A DNA stretch of 57,505 nt, from the NCBI GenBank assembly GCA_937889225.1, contig CALAST010000093.1, forward strand, positions 1 to 57,505, given 5' to 3'. Source of the DNA: an uncultured Lachnobacterium sp. Its GTDB lineage: Bacteria > Bacillota > Clostridia > Lachnospirales > Lachnospiraceae. The stretch's first letter is position 1; each line of letters begins with the position of its first letter. The translations under genes were made by a program, and so were the position numbers. Shown one piece after another: positions 24,144 through 33,407 of the stretch. The notes under the pieces were generated by a model. It made no database searches and had not been told where the DNA came from. It saw only the letters and a program-made list of their open reading frames with translations.

Positions 24144-24757
24144 TGAAAAAAGGGATTAAAAAGAATCAGGTTGTAATTGCAACCCTCGCAGTACTTGTTG
24201 CGATTGCAGGGTACATAAGCTACGACAAAACGGGATTTAACTTAAATGCATTAGGAAAAGATGAGGCAGACGAGGTATCTGCAAAGGATACGCAATGGGA
24301 CGAAATGGTATGGTCTTCTGAAACAACGGAAATTACATCGGATACCGAAGACTTAAATCCGGGAGAATCCGTACTGACCGGAAATATTTTGGATACTGCA
24401 CAATATGCAGCTTCCGTAAAATTGAGTCGGGAGCAGATTCGGGCACAGAATAAAGATACGTTGTTGGAAATTATTAATAATGAACAGCTTTCCGAAAGCA
24501 GTAAGCAGGAAGCCATTGCCGAGATGGTGAAAATTACGGATATCGCAGAAAAGGAAGCCGATGCGGAAATGTTATTGGAAGCAAAAGGTTTTACCGATGT
24601 GGTTGTCAGTATTAGTGATGATGGGGTATGTGATGTCGTGTTAAATATGGGCGAAGTTACGGATGCAAAACGAGCACAAGTGGAAGATGTAGTAAAGAGA
24701 AAAACAGGGGTAACCGCAGATAAGATTGTGATTACGCCGATAAATGGTGGGAAATAA
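24140..24757 (+). CDS. spoIIIAH: Stage III sporulation protein AH
   Basis: The 205-residue protein has a signal-anchor helix (about 11-28) and an extracellular domain ending in ADKIVITPINGGK, with NLNPGES-like linker and LSREQIRAQNKDTLLEI-IN, the SpoIIIAH family region that binds SpoIIQ across the septum. GAGGATG lies before the start; the second Met (24143) is an alternative. A terminator follows. Confidence 0.92.
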   Translation: MMKKGIKKNQVVIATLAVLVAIAGYISYDKTGFNLNALGKDEADEVSAKDTQWDEMVWSSETTEITSDTEDLNPGESVLTGNILDTAQYAASVKLSREQIRAQNKDTLLEIINNEQLSESSKQEAIAEMVKITDIAEKEADAEMLLEAKGFTDVVVSISDDGVCDVVLNMGEVTDAKRAQVEDVVKRKTGVTADKIVITPINGGK

Positions 24758-24770
24758 AGTGATTTATTAG

Positions 24771-24807
24771 ACAGGTGGTTTGTTAAAAGATAGACCACCT
24801 GTTTTTT
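24771..24807 (+). terminator. Terminator of the spoIIIA operon
   Basis: ACAGGTGGT (24771-24779) pairs with ACCACCTGT (24794-24802) and is followed by TTTTT. Confidence 0.85.
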
Positions 24808-24871
24808 GTAAGATTATTTTTGGGGTTTATATGAAAAAAGAATTGAAATACTGGGAAAACTAAGGTATACT

Positions 24872-25035
24872 TTGAACGCAGAACAAACAATCCCCCACTT
24901 CAAATACGTGGAGCATTAAGTGGTGGGCGTGCGGGATTTTTGTGTCAGTTGGAGATGAAAGCTCCAACTGACAAGCAACGAAGTTGCCTGCGTTCATGAG
25001 CAAGTAGCGAATGCGGATTGCGAATGTCCGCTTTA
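24872..25035 (+). repeat. Composite R1-R2 hairpin block before prfC
   Basis: The block starts with an R1 copy (24872-24927, core CCCCCACTTCAAATACG, pairing with AAGTGGTGGG), continues with a perfect 11-bp hairpin (24944-24954 with 24962-24972), a small GCAAC/GTTGC hairpin and ends with an R2 copy (24998-25035, GCGGATTGCGAATGTCCGC). It fills most of the 345-bp gap between the spoIIIA terminator and prfC and would be transcribed as a chain of hairpins in the prfC leader. Confidence 0.65.
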
Positions 25036-25102
25036 CTTTGTGAGAATATGTAGATTTTTCAGACAAATAGTAATAAGTATAAATTCGTTGGAGGGCATTT
25101 TA

Positions 25103-26695
25103 GTGAGCAACTTAAGAAAAGAAATAGAAAAAAGACGTACCTTTGCAATTATTTCCCACCCTGATGCGGGAAAGACTACATTGACAGAAAAATTCCTTTT
25201 ATATGGTGGTGCAATCAATTTAGCAGGAAGCGTAAAGGGAAAAGCAACAGCACGTCATGCGGTTTCCGACTGGATGGAAATCGAAAAACAAAGAGGTATT
25301 TCCGTTACTTCTTCCGTATTGCAGTTTAATTATGATGGATATTGCATTAATATTCTGGATACACCGGGACATCAGGACTTCTCGGAAGATACGTACCGTA
25401 CACTTATGGCAGCAGACTCCGCAGTCATGGTCATAGACGGAAGTAAGGGTGTAGAAGCACAGACTCGTAAATTGTTTAAAGTATGTGTGATGCGTCACAT
25501 CCCAATCTTTACGTTTATTAACAAAATGGACCGTGATGCAAACGATACTTTTGAACTTTTAGACGAAATTGAAACTGAACTTGGCATTGAAACATGTCCA
25601 ATAAATTGGCCAATTGGTTCAGGAAAAGAATTTAAAGGTGTTTATGACAGAAATACCAGACAGGTAAGACTTTTTTCCGATACATTAAAAGGTACAAAAG
25701 AAGGTAAAGAAAAATTAGTTAGTATTGATGATGCGGCATTAGTGGATGAAATCGGAGAAGAATTCTGCAATCAGTTAATGGATGAAGTAGAGCTTTTAGA
25801 TGGAGCAAGTGCGGAGTTTGATATGGAAAAGGTATCTAAGGGCGAGCTTTCTCCTGTATTTTTCGGTTCTGCCCTTACAAACTTTGGTGTAGAAACATTT
25901 TTACAGCACTTTTTGCAGATGACACAAGCACCGCTTGCCCGTAAGTCAGATGCAGGGATTATTGACCCATTTAGAGAAGAATTTTCCGCATTTGTATTTA
26001 AAATTCAGGCAAACATGAACAAAAACCACCGTGACCGTATTGCATTTATGCGTATTTGTTCGGGTAAATTTGATGCAGGAATGGAAGTATTTCATGTGCA
26101 GGGCAAGAAAAACATCAAACTTTCCCAGCCACAGCAGATGATGGCGGATGAGCGAAAAATGGTAGAAGAAGCCTATGCAGGTGATATTATCGGTATTTTT
26201 GACCCGGGTATTTTCTCAATCGGAGACACGATGACAACGGCAAAAGAAAAGTTTGCCTTTGAAGGAATCCCAACATTTGCTCCGGAGCATTTTGCAAGAG
26301 TAAGACTCATTGATTCCATGAAACGTAAACAGTTTGTAAAAGGCGTAACACAGATTGCACAGGAAGGTGCGATTCAGATTTTCCAAGAATACAAAGGCGG
26401 TATGGAAGAAATTATCGTGGGTGTAGTAGGTGTGTTGCAGTTTGACGTACTGAAATTCCGTCTGGAAAGTGAATATAATGTAGAAATTCGTCTCGAAAAC
26501 CTTCCATATGAACATATTCGTTGGATTGAAAATAAGACAGAAGTTAATGTTGACAGCTTAACAGGAACTTCTGATATGAAGAAAGTAATTGATATGAAAG
26601 GAAATCCATTATTGCTCTTTGTAAATGCTTGGAGTGTAGGCATGACTTTAGACAGAAATCCGGGACTTGTATTGACAGAATTCGGAAAGAATTAG
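25103..26695 (+). CDS. prfC: Peptide chain release factor 3
   Basis: This 530-residue GTPase recycles RF1/RF2 after termination. G1 is SHPDAGKTT, G2 lies near RGISVTSSV, G3 is DTPGHQDF and G4 is NKMD. GTG 25103 with GGAGGG upstream gives a length equal to the family's usual 529; earlier in-frame codons lie inside the hairpin leader. Confidence 0.95.
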   Translation: MSNLRKEIEKRRTFAIISHPDAGKTTLTEKFLLYGGAINLAGSVKGKATARHAVSDWMEIEKQRGISVTSSVLQFNYDGYCINILDTPGHQDFSEDTYRTLMAADSAVMVIDGSKGVEAQTRKLFKVCVMRHIPIFTFINKMDRDANDTFELLDEIETELGIETCPINWPIGSGKEFKGVYDRNTRQVRLFSDTLKGTKEGKEKLVSIDDAALVDEIGEEFCNQLMDEVELLDGASAEFDMEKVSKGELSPVFFGSALTNFGVETFLQHFLQMTQAPLARKSDAGIIDPFREEFSAFVFKIQANMNKNHRDRIAFMRICSGKFDAGMEVFHVQGKKNIKLSQPQQMMADERKMVEEAYAGDIIGIFDPGIFSIGDTMTTAKEKFAFEGIPTFAPEHFARVRLIDSMKRKQFVKGVTQIAQEGAIQIFQEYKGGMEEIIVGVVGVLQFDVLKFRLESEYNVEIRLENLPYEHIRWIENKTEVNVDSLTGTSDMKKVIDMKGNPLLLFVNAWSVGMTLDRNPGLVLTEFGKN

Positions 26696-26703
26696 TATAA
26701 TAG

Positions 26704-26734
26704 AGGCAGTCGCAGATGCGGCTGTCTTTTTTTC
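26704..26734 (+). terminator. Terminator of prfC
   Basis: AGGCAGTCGC (26704-26713) pairs with GCGGCTGTCT (26718-26727, one G-U and one A-C-like wobble position), four-base loop, followed by seven T. Confidence 0.85.
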
Positions 26735-26807
26735 TTACAATAGGGTTGTTGGTAGTTTGTTATAAAATTATAAGATATCGAATTCCCCATAAATTTTACA
26801 AAAGCGA

Positions 26808-26863
26808 TTGACAATTTTAAGAAAGTGTATTACTATTATAACATAACAACGAACATTAGTTCG
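26808..26863 (+). promoter_or_regulatory. recA promoter with LexA (SOS) box
   Basis: TTGACA (26808-26813) and TACTAT (26831-26836) have a 17-bp spacer. The palindrome CGAACATTAGTTCG at 26850-26863 fits the Gram-positive LexA box (CGAAC-N4-GTTCG) exactly and covers the start of transcription, so repression by LexA and SOS induction are expected. Confidence 0.85.
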
Positions 26864-26909
26864 AAAACTAATTTTGAGTTCAAAGTATTAAGTGAGAAGT
26901 TATTCATTT

Positions 26910-26950
26910 CAAGCAATCGTAAAGTGGATGGTAAATATCCGTTTAAAAAG
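26910..26950 (+). repeat. R2 hairpin repeat in the recA leader
   Basis: The copy reads CAAGCAATCGTAAAGTGGAT then GGTAAATATCCGTTTAAA, with GGAT/ATCC pairing. It ends 37 bp before the recA start, in the 5' leader of the SOS-controlled transcript. Confidence 0.55.
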
Positions 26951-26986
26951 CAAAAATAATAATAGAAAATAAAGGAGAATAAGAAC

Positions 26987-28048
26987 ATGGCAAAAGATGA
27001 TAAATTAAAAGCATTGGAAGCAGCGATTTCCCAGATTGAAAAACAGTATGGCAAAGGTTCTGTTATGAAATTAGGCGAAAATGCTGCAAATATGAACGTA
27101 GAAGCAATTCCAACAGGTTCATTAAGCCTTGACATTGCATTAGGACTTGGCGGACTTCCAAAGGGACGTATTATCGAAATCTATGGACCGGAATCCAGCG
27201 GTAAAACTACTGTGGCTCTCCATTGTGTAGCTGAAGTACAAAAACGCGGTGGCATTGCAGGTTTTATTGATGCAGAACATGCATTAGACCCGGTATATGC
27301 AAAGAATATTGGTGTGGACATTGACAATTTATATATTTCTCAGCCAGATTGTGGAGAACAGGCATTGGAAATTACAGAGACTATGGTGCGTTCTGGTGCA
27401 GTAGATATCGTAATTGTAGACTCTGTAGCAGCACTTGTTCCAAAGGCAGAAATAGACGGAGATATGGGTGATGCTCACGTAGGTCTTCAGGCAAGACTTA
27501 TGAGTCAGGCACTTCGTAAATTGACAGGCGTTATCAGTAAGTCCAATTGTATTGTAATTTTTATTAACCAGTTACGTGAAAAAGTAGGTATTATGTTCGG
27601 TAATCCCGAAACAACTACAGGTGGTCGTGCCTTGAAATTCTATTCTTCCGTACGTCTTGATGTAAGACGAGTAGAAGCATTAAAACAGGCAGGAGAAGTT
27701 ATCGGTAACCATACCAGAGTAAAAATCGTAAAAAATAAAGTTGCACCGCCTTTTAGAGAAGCAGAATTTGATATTATGTTCGGTAAAGGAATTTCAAAAG
27801 AAGGCGATATTTTAGACCTTGCCGCAGCAGTAGGCATTATCAGTAAATCCGGTGCCTGGTATGCTTATGAAGGAAGCAAAATCGGTCAGGGACGTGAAAA
27901 TGCAAAAACCTATTTAAGAGAAAATCCGGAATTTTGTGATATGATTGAAGCAATGGTACGTGAGCATTATTTCTCTCATCCTGAAGAAGTGGAAGAAACG
28001 GAAGAAGCAGATATGTCTGATGCAGATGTAGTGGAAGATGAAGAATAA
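26987..28048 (+). CDS. recA: Recombinase RecA
   Basis: 353 residues with Walker A GPESSGKT, the DAEHALDP segment, VDSVAALVP and the L2-loop region MFGNPETTTGGRALKFY. RecA forms filaments on single-stranded DNA for strand exchange and triggers LexA self-cleavage. AAAGGAG precedes the ATG. An acidic C-terminal tail is present. recX follows. Confidence 0.98.
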   Translation: MAKDDKLKALEAAISQIEKQYGKGSVMKLGENAANMNVEAIPTGSLSLDIALGLGGLPKGRIIEIYGPESSGKTTVALHCVAEVQKRGGIAGFIDAEHALDPVYAKNIGVDIDNLYISQPDCGEQALEITETMVRSGAVDIVIVDSVAALVPKAEIDGDMGDAHVGLQARLMSQALRKLTGVISKSNCIVIFINQLREKVGIMFGNPETTTGGRALKFYSSVRLDVRRVEALKQAGEVIGNHTRVKIVKNKVAPPFREAEFDIMFGKGISKEGDILDLAAAVGIISKSGAWYAYEGSKIGQGRENAKTYLRENPEFCDMIEAMVREHYFSHPEEVEETEEADMSDADVVEDEE

Positions 28049-28151
28049 TTTGCAGGTATAAAAGTGAAATCTTGTGGATGGTTTGCGAACACAAATATAA
28101 AAGAAAACGAGGTGTGTCTCGTATAGATATTCATATGGAGTGAATAGAAAA

Positions 28152-28808
28152 ATGCCGGTAGTTGATGTGAAAAATATGTCTGGGGCTAGAGATTATTTGT
28201 CAAATGTAATATATGTAAATCAAGTCGAAAATATAGGAAAAGGAAAACAAAGAGTATCATTTGATACAGGAGTTTCGTGTATACTATATCATGGAGAAAT
28301 GCGTAGTTTATATGTGAAAGAAGGTGCTCAATTGTCACAAGCTCAGTATGAATATATTTTATATGAGGTTGTGGCAAAAAGAGCTAAAAAGAGAGTGTTG
28401 TATCTTCTAGAGAAAATGGACAGAACGGAACATCAAATACGTGAAAAACTAAAAGCAAATCAATATCCCGAATGCTGTATTGAAATTGCAATTGAGTATG
28501 CCAAAAGTTTTCATTATTTAGATGATTACCGCTATGCATGTACCTTTGTCCGATACCATATGGAAAAATACAGCCGTATACAGATAAAACAAAAGCTGTT
28601 GTCAAAAGGTATATCAAGAGAAAATGCAGAGCTGGCTATAGAGGCAGAATACATTTCCGAAGAAAGAGAACAGATTCGGGCACTTTTGGAAAAAAAGAAA
28701 TTTCAAGGTCAGACATCGAATACAACTGAATTTCGTAGGATTTACCAATTTTTGCTGAGGCGTGGTTTTAACAGTAGTGACATCTTAAAAGAGATGAAGT
28801 TTTGGTAA
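28152..28808 (+). CDS. recX: Regulatory protein RecX
   Basis: 218 residues. The RecX three-helix repeats are visible (LEKMDRTEHQIREKLKANQYP; SFHYLDDYRYACTFVRYHME; and the C-terminal RGFNSSDILKEMKFW), in parts as listed. RecX controls RecA filaments. ATG 28152 is chosen because ATGGAGTG lies about 10 bp before it; GTG 28140 overlaps that site. It follows recA by 103 bp. Confidence 0.9.
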   Translation: MPVVDVKNMSGARDYLSNVIYVNQVENIGKGKQRVSFDTGVSCILYHGEMRSLYVKEGAQLSQAQYEYILYEVVAKRAKKRVLYLLEKMDRTEHQIREKLKANQYPECCIEIAIEYAKSFHYLDDYRYACTFVRYHMEKYSRIQIKQKLLSKGISRENAELAIEAEYISEEREQIRALLEKKKFQGQTSNTTEFRRIYQFLLRRGFNSSDILKEMKFW

Positions 28809-28991
28809 ATATTGTGCTTTGTATACAAGATAGAAGCGTTTTATTGTTAATTTTTTATATAGAACTACCATAATTGCTTGACATATCTTGTGAAAAAGTA
28901 TAAAATTTATATGTTGTTATTCATGACATATTTAAAAGTATTCTTTTTCTTATATGTACAATGAAAATTTAATAAAGGAGGTGTACCTGTA

Positions 28992-30545
28992 ATGTCGCCG
29001 ATTTCAGTAGTGATACTTTCGATGGTACTGATTGCGGGAACAGCGGTTGTTGTGTGGTTTGCAGCAGAGCGTTTTCATAAAAATTCTGCAAAATCAAAAA
29101 TTGGTAATGCAGAAGAACGTGCTAGAGAAATTATTGATGATGCGGTAAAGAAAGCAGAAGCGAAAAAACGTGAGTCTATGCTTGAAATCAAAGAAGAAAC
29201 CATTCGTGCTAAGAATGACCTTGACAAAGAAATCAAGGAAAGACGTAACGAAATTTCCCGCAACGAGCGTCGTATTGTTCAGAAAGAAGAAAATCTGGAT
29301 AAGAAGCTTGAAGCGATGGAAAGACGTGAAGCAAATTTTGCTGCAAAAGAAGAAGAACTGAACAGACAGAAGTCTGAGATAGCGAATCTAAACGAACAGC
29401 GATTACAGGAACTGGAAAGAATCTCTGGATTAACCTCCGAACAAGCAAAAGAATATCTCTTAAAGACCATTGAAGAAGATGTAAAACTTGATACTGCAAA
29501 ATTAATTAAAGAATTGGAAAACAAAGCAAAAGACGAAGCTGCAAAGAAAGCAAAAGACTATGTAGTTACAGCCATTCAGAAATGTGCTGCGGACCATGTT
29601 GCAGAAACAACGATTTCCGTTGTTCAGCTTCCAAACGATGAAATGAAAGGTCGTATTATTGGTAGAGAAGGACGTAATATTCGTACTCTTGAAACTATGA
29701 CAGGTGTAGATTTGATTATTGATGATACACCGGAAGCCGTTATTTTATCAAGCTTTGACCCTATCAGAAGAGAAGTGGCAAGAATTGCCCTTGAAAAATT
29801 AGTTGTAGATGGCAGAATTCACCCTGCGAGAATCGAAGAAATGGTAGAAAAAGCTCAAAGAGAAGTAGATATCATGATTCGTGAAGAAGGGGAAGCTGCT
29901 GTACTTGATGTAGGACTTCACGGCATTCATCCGGAACTTGTACGCTTACTTGGTAAGATGAAATTCAGAACAAGTTATGGACAGAATGCGTTAAAACATT
30001 CAATAGAAGTTTCACAGCTTACAGGACTTTTGGCTGCTGAAATCGGTGAAGATGTCAGATTGGCAAAACGTGCCGGTTTATTACATGACATCGGTAAATC
30101 AGTAGATCATGATATGGAAGGCTCACATATTCAATTAGGTGTTGAATTATGTAAGAAATATAAAGAATCTCCACTTGTGATTAATGCAGTAGAATCACAT
30201 CATGGAGATGTTGAACCGACCTCTTTAATTGCGTGTCTGGTACAGGCGGCTGATACCATTAGTGCTGCAAGGCCGGGTGCGAGAAGAGAGACATTGGAAA
30301 CATATTCTAATAGGTTGAAACAATTAGAAGATATTACAAATGGTTATAAGGGAGTAGAAAAATCTTTTGCTATTCAGGCAGGCAGAGAGATTCGAGTTAT
30401 GGTAGTTCCTGAACAAGTCAGCGATGCTGATATGGTACTTATGGCTAGAGATATTTCAAAACAGATTGAATCTGAATTAGAGTATCCGGGGCAGATTAAG
30501 GTAAATGTAATTCGTGAATCACGTGTAGTGGATTACGCGAAATAA
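28992..30545 (+). CDS. rny: Ribonuclease Y
   Basis: 517 residues: an N-terminal membrane helix (about 6-25), a long coiled coil (about 35-190), a KH domain (GRIIGREGRNIRTLE) and an HD domain with GLLHDIGKSVDHD. RNase Y is the membrane-bound endonuclease that starts bulk mRNA decay in Firmicutes. AAAGGAGGTG precedes the start. Confidence 0.97.
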   Translation: MSPISVVILSMVLIAGTAVVVWFAAERFHKNSAKSKIGNAEERAREIIDDAVKKAEAKKRESMLEIKEETIRAKNDLDKEIKERRNEISRNERRIVQKEENLDKKLEAMERREANFAAKEEELNRQKSEIANLNEQRLQELERISGLTSEQAKEYLLKTIEEDVKLDTAKLIKELENKAKDEAAKKAKDYVVTAIQKCAADHVAETTISVVQLPNDEMKGRIIGREGRNIRTLETMTGVDLIIDDTPEAVILSSFDPIRREVARIALEKLVVDGRIHPARIEEMVEKAQREVDIMIREEGEAAVLDVGLHGIHPELVRLLGKMKFRTSYGQNALKHSIEVSQLTGLLAAEIGEDVRLAKRAGLLHDIGKSVDHDMEGSHIQLGVELCKKYKESPLVINAVESHHGDVEPTSLIACLVQAADTISAARPGARRETLETYSNRLKQLEDITNGYKGVEKSFAIQAGREIRVMVVPEQVSDADMVLMARDISKQIESELEYPGQIKVNVIRESRVVDYAK

Positions 30546-30567
30546 GGTTAGTAAATTTTGAAAAAAC

Positions 30568-30611
30568 AAGGAAAGTCTTGAGAATGTAGTGTTTTCAGAC
30601 TTTCCTTTTTT
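30568..30611. terminator. Bidirectional terminator between rny and the SGNH-like gene
   Basis: AAGGAAAGTCT (30568-30578) pairs with AGACTTTCCTT (30597-30607). T runs lie on the plus strand after the stem and, as AAAAAA before it, also on the minus strand, so it can serve both converging genes. Confidence 0.8.
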
Positions 30612-30618
30612 AATGTTT

Positions 30619-31203
30619 TTATGGACAGAAGAAAAAAATTTTTACTAAATCATAAATGGGACGCTTATTTTTTAACGGATGCACAAATCCGGTAGAATAT
30701 ACAAATGAAACGGCATCCAAAGTTCCTTTCGGATTCCATACTCGTTTGTTGGCAATATCACCGTATTCGCAATGTTCAGATTCTGCGATATATTTGAGGT
30801 GTTTATTAATTTCAGCAATTTTCAAATCATTGTTATAATTTTTTAGAGAAACAATTGCAATACGGCATTTTTTGTTCAGCAATCGAATATGTGTAATTAA
30901 TTCACGGAATTTTTGGTCAAAAATAGTGGATTCTTTTTCAAAGTTCTTTAAATCTGCACTTCCAATGTGAATTAGTATAGTTTCCGGCACAAGTGGTGAG
31001 ATGCACTCGTCATATACATTTATGGCATTGTTGATAGATAGTCCGTCAATGCTTCTGTTATACATTTTTGACTCAATCGAAAAAGCTTGTCGTAATTCGC
31101 CGATAGGAATATCCAAATCTTCATTACCACCGAAAATTACGATTCCATTTTTTTCAGCAAGTTTGTTTAATGACTTATATTGTTTTATTTTTGTTTCAAA
31201 CAT
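30619..31203 (-). CDS. SGNH/GDSL hydrolase-like protein
   Basis: The 194-residue protein has a block-I-like start (GIVIFGGNEDLDIP), a middle ETILIHIGSADLKNF that resembles the GxND block, and a late DAVSFVYSTGFVHPL where the catalytic Asp-x-x-His would be. The usual GDS is not clear, so catalysis is unsure. ATG 31203 overlaps the stop of the upstream membrane gene as TAATG, with GGAGG 8 bp before it, so the two are translated together. Confidence 0.55.
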   Translation of the reverse strand: MFETKIKQYKSLNKLAEKNGIVIFGGNEDLDIPIGELRQAFSIESKMYNRSIDGLSINNAINVYDECISPLVPETILIHIGSADLKNFEKESTIFDQKFRELITHIRLLNKKCRIAIVSLKNYNNDLKIAEINKHLKYIAESEHCEYGDIANKRVWNPKGTLDAVSFVYSTGFVHPLKNKRPIYDLVKIFFFCP

Positions 31204-31493
31204 TACCATACCTCCAGTTCTTGTGAACGTTTTTTATCTAAAGAAGTGTTACGGAAATACACGACTACATTTAATGATACAATTGCAAGATTCAGAACAT
31301 ATGCTATCAGCACATAGTTAATTTGATGTGAGATAATTTTTGCACTAATACCGGCTATGTAACCCGTAATGATGAGAAGAATGAACGGTAAGCTCGTTCC
31401 TTTTGCAGTTCTTGCTTTGTACGCTTTGATGACATTTAATGGCCAGGAAAAACCAAAGCAAACTAACATGACTGTTTCTAAAATTGAACCCAT
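31203..31493 (-). CDS. Small membrane protein, PQ-loop/SemiSWEET-like
   Basis: This 96-residue protein has three hydrophobic helices. The segment FGFSWPLNVIKAYKARTAKG resembles a PQ-loop (Pro in the first helix, then a KS/KT-x-x-G-x-S stretch), as in SemiSWEET-type transporters. ATG 31493 follows AAAGGAGG by 7 bp. It is the first gene of a pair with the SGNH-like protein, suggesting transport or sensing coupled to hydrolysis. Confidence 0.6.
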   Translation of the reverse strand: MGSILETVMLVCFGFSWPLNVIKAYKARTAKGTSLPFILLIITGYIAGISAKIISHQINYVLIAYVLNLAIVSLNVVVYFRNTSLDKKRSQELEVW

Positions 31494-31680
31494 AATGAAA
31501 CCTCCTTTCGAAGACAGCATAGCACCAACTCCACGAATGAACAATTTTATGAAAAATAGAAACATAAATTTATTGGGAAAATTATTTTTTTTACTTTCAA
31601 AAGTATTTCTTAAAAACAAGGAAGTTGAATTTGAAAATGATTCGTGATAGAATCTTACAAAAATTCATTTGTTATTCGGT

Positions 31681-31720
31681 TATAAGCAAGTAGCAAGCAG
31701 ATTGCGAATATCCATTTAAC
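31681..31720 (+). repeat. R2 hairpin repeat before the CitA-type kinase gene
   Basis: The copy reads TATAAGCAAGTAGCAAGCAG followed by ATTGCGAATATCCATTTAAC. It ends 20 bp before the start codon of the kinase. Confidence 0.6.
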
Positions 31721-31739
31721 AATATATGATAGAAAGAAT

Positions 31740-33404
31740 ATGATAGTTATGAGAAATAAGAAAAATAATCAGCAACATAATAACAGCGGTGAGAAAAAAA
31801 AGACAACATTAAAAACCGTACAACGTCTGTTCTTTCGTTCACAGCTCATACTCGTTCTTTCGCTTGCAATATTTTTAGGGGTTGCAGGAACTCTTATCAA
31901 TATTCATTTTGAAAAGGAAAAGCGTGACCAAAATCTGCAAAATGTTGCAGAGGCAATTGCACGTTCTCCATTACTTATGAAGAATAATACTTATAGTCAA
32001 AACGAAATGATAATACTTACAGAATATCTGGATTCATTAAAAGAGACACTTGAAGATATTGATGTCATTTCCGTTGTAAATATAAATTCTATCCGTGTGT
32101 ATCATTCCAATCATTCGTTAATCGGAACAGTCTATGATGGAAATCAACCGAAATTTGATGAAGGATACAAGGATTATTATGCTTCTGATGAAACAGGTCC
32201 TTCCGGAAGACAGCGAAGGGCATATGCGGCAATCTACGATGATGATGGGGAGTATGTTGGATTTGTAATGGCTATTATGCTGATGAAGAACATTAAAATA
32301 GAGACTTTGCAGATGCTCTTTATTTTTTTAGTAATTACCGTCGTGGCAATCTTGATAGATTTGATTATTTCAGCCGAATTATCAGGAAAAGTGAAAAGGA
32401 GTCTGATGGGATATGAGCCGGATGTTTTTACGGCAATGTATAAAATGCGTGACAATATCCTTGAAACATTAGAGGAAGGAATACTTGCGGTTGACAAGGA
32501 TGGCGTGATACAATTTGCAAATGATGCAGCGATATGTATGTTAAAAAATGAATCTGATTTTGTACTTATCGGACAAAATATTGATGTTATTGGTGATGCG
32601 GTATTATCTCATATTATGATAAATGGGGATAAAGAGTTAAATGTAAATATTGAAAAAGCAGATATTATCATTGACCGTGTTCCAATTAAAGAAGAGGAAA
32701 AAGTAGTGGGTGCTATTGCCATTTTGCATAACAGGGCTGAGTATACAAAGTTGATGGAAGATTTGTCGGGTACGCGTTATCTGGTAGATTCCATGCGGGC
32801 AAATAATCATGATTTTACGAATAAGCTTCACGTAATCCTTGGTCTGATACAGATGGAGATGTATGAGGAAGCTACGTCGTATATTCAAAATATAACAATG
32901 GTACAGCGTGCAACGATTAGTAAGGTTATGCATGCGGTAAGTGAGCCGGCTGTTGCAGCGTTATTGATTGGTAAAATTGCAAGAGCATCGGAATTGAATG
33001 TGAGGTTTGTTTTGCGTGAAGGGTGTCATTATGCAACGACAGATATGAACCTTCCTTTTGAAATGCTGATAACAGTTATAGGGAATATTTTGGATAATGC
33101 ATTTGATGCTATGAATGAAAGCTGCGATTTTGGACAACCAAAAGAGCTGTTGTTTGGAATATTTTCTAAGCCGGGTGCGATATTGATTACAGTAGATGAT
33201 ACAGGTATGGGTATCCGAGAAGAAGATTTTGGGCATATTTTTGAAAATGGATATTCTACAAAAGGGGAAAGCAGAGGTACAGGTCTGTATCAGGTAAAAA
33301 CGATGGTAGAAAATTTTGGTGGGAAAATTACGGTTGAATCGCAGGAAGGTATCGGAACGTCATTTTCTGTCAGTTTTGTAAAAGAAAATAAATGGGGGAA
33401 GTAA
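31740..33404 (+). CDS. CitA/DcuS-type sensor histidine kinase
   Basis: The 554-residue kinase has two membrane helices (about 38-59 and 185-206) around an extracytoplasmic PAS-like (Cache) domain with the HSNHSLIGTVYDG and RRAYAAIYDDDGEYVGFV segments of the family. A cytoplasmic PAS domain (about 235-330) and a Spo0B-type phosphorylation helix with NHDFTNKLHVILG, then an ATPase domain (NILDNAFDA, DDTGMGI, GTGLYQVK) follow. Such kinases sense di- or tricarboxylates. The start (31740 or ATG 31749) is not certain. The partner regulator follows by 3 bp. No transporter for organic acids is nearby. Confidence 0.92.
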   Translation: MIVMRNKKNNQQHNNSGEKKKTTLKTVQRLFFRSQLILVLSLAIFLGVAGTLINIHFEKEKRDQNLQNVAEAIARSPLLMKNNTYSQNEMIILTEYLDSLKETLEDIDVISVVNINSIRVYHSNHSLIGTVYDGNQPKFDEGYKDYYASDETGPSGRQRRAYAAIYDDDGEYVGFVMAIMLMKNIKIETLQMLFIFLVITVVAILIDLIISAELSGKVKRSLMGYEPDVFTAMYKMRDNILETLEEGILAVDKDGVIQFANDAAICMLKNESDFVLIGQNIDVIGDAVLSHIMINGDKELNVNIEKADIIIDRVPIKEEEKVVGAIAILHNRAEYTKLMEDLSGTRYLVDSMRANNHDFTNKLHVILGLIQMEMYEEATSYIQNITMVQRATISKVMHAVSEPAVAALLIGKIARASELNVRFVLREGCHYATTDMNLPFEMLITVIGNILDNAFDAMNESCDFGQPKELLFGIFSKPGAILITVDDTGMGIREEDFGHIFENGYSTKGESRGTGLYQVKTMVENFGGKITVESQEGIGTSFSVSFVKENKWGK

Positions 33405-33407
33405 AAG

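Noticed and set aside
24872..25035. CRISPR-like array before prfC
   Set aside because: Hairpins are different from each other and there is no regular repeat-spacer pattern or cas gene.
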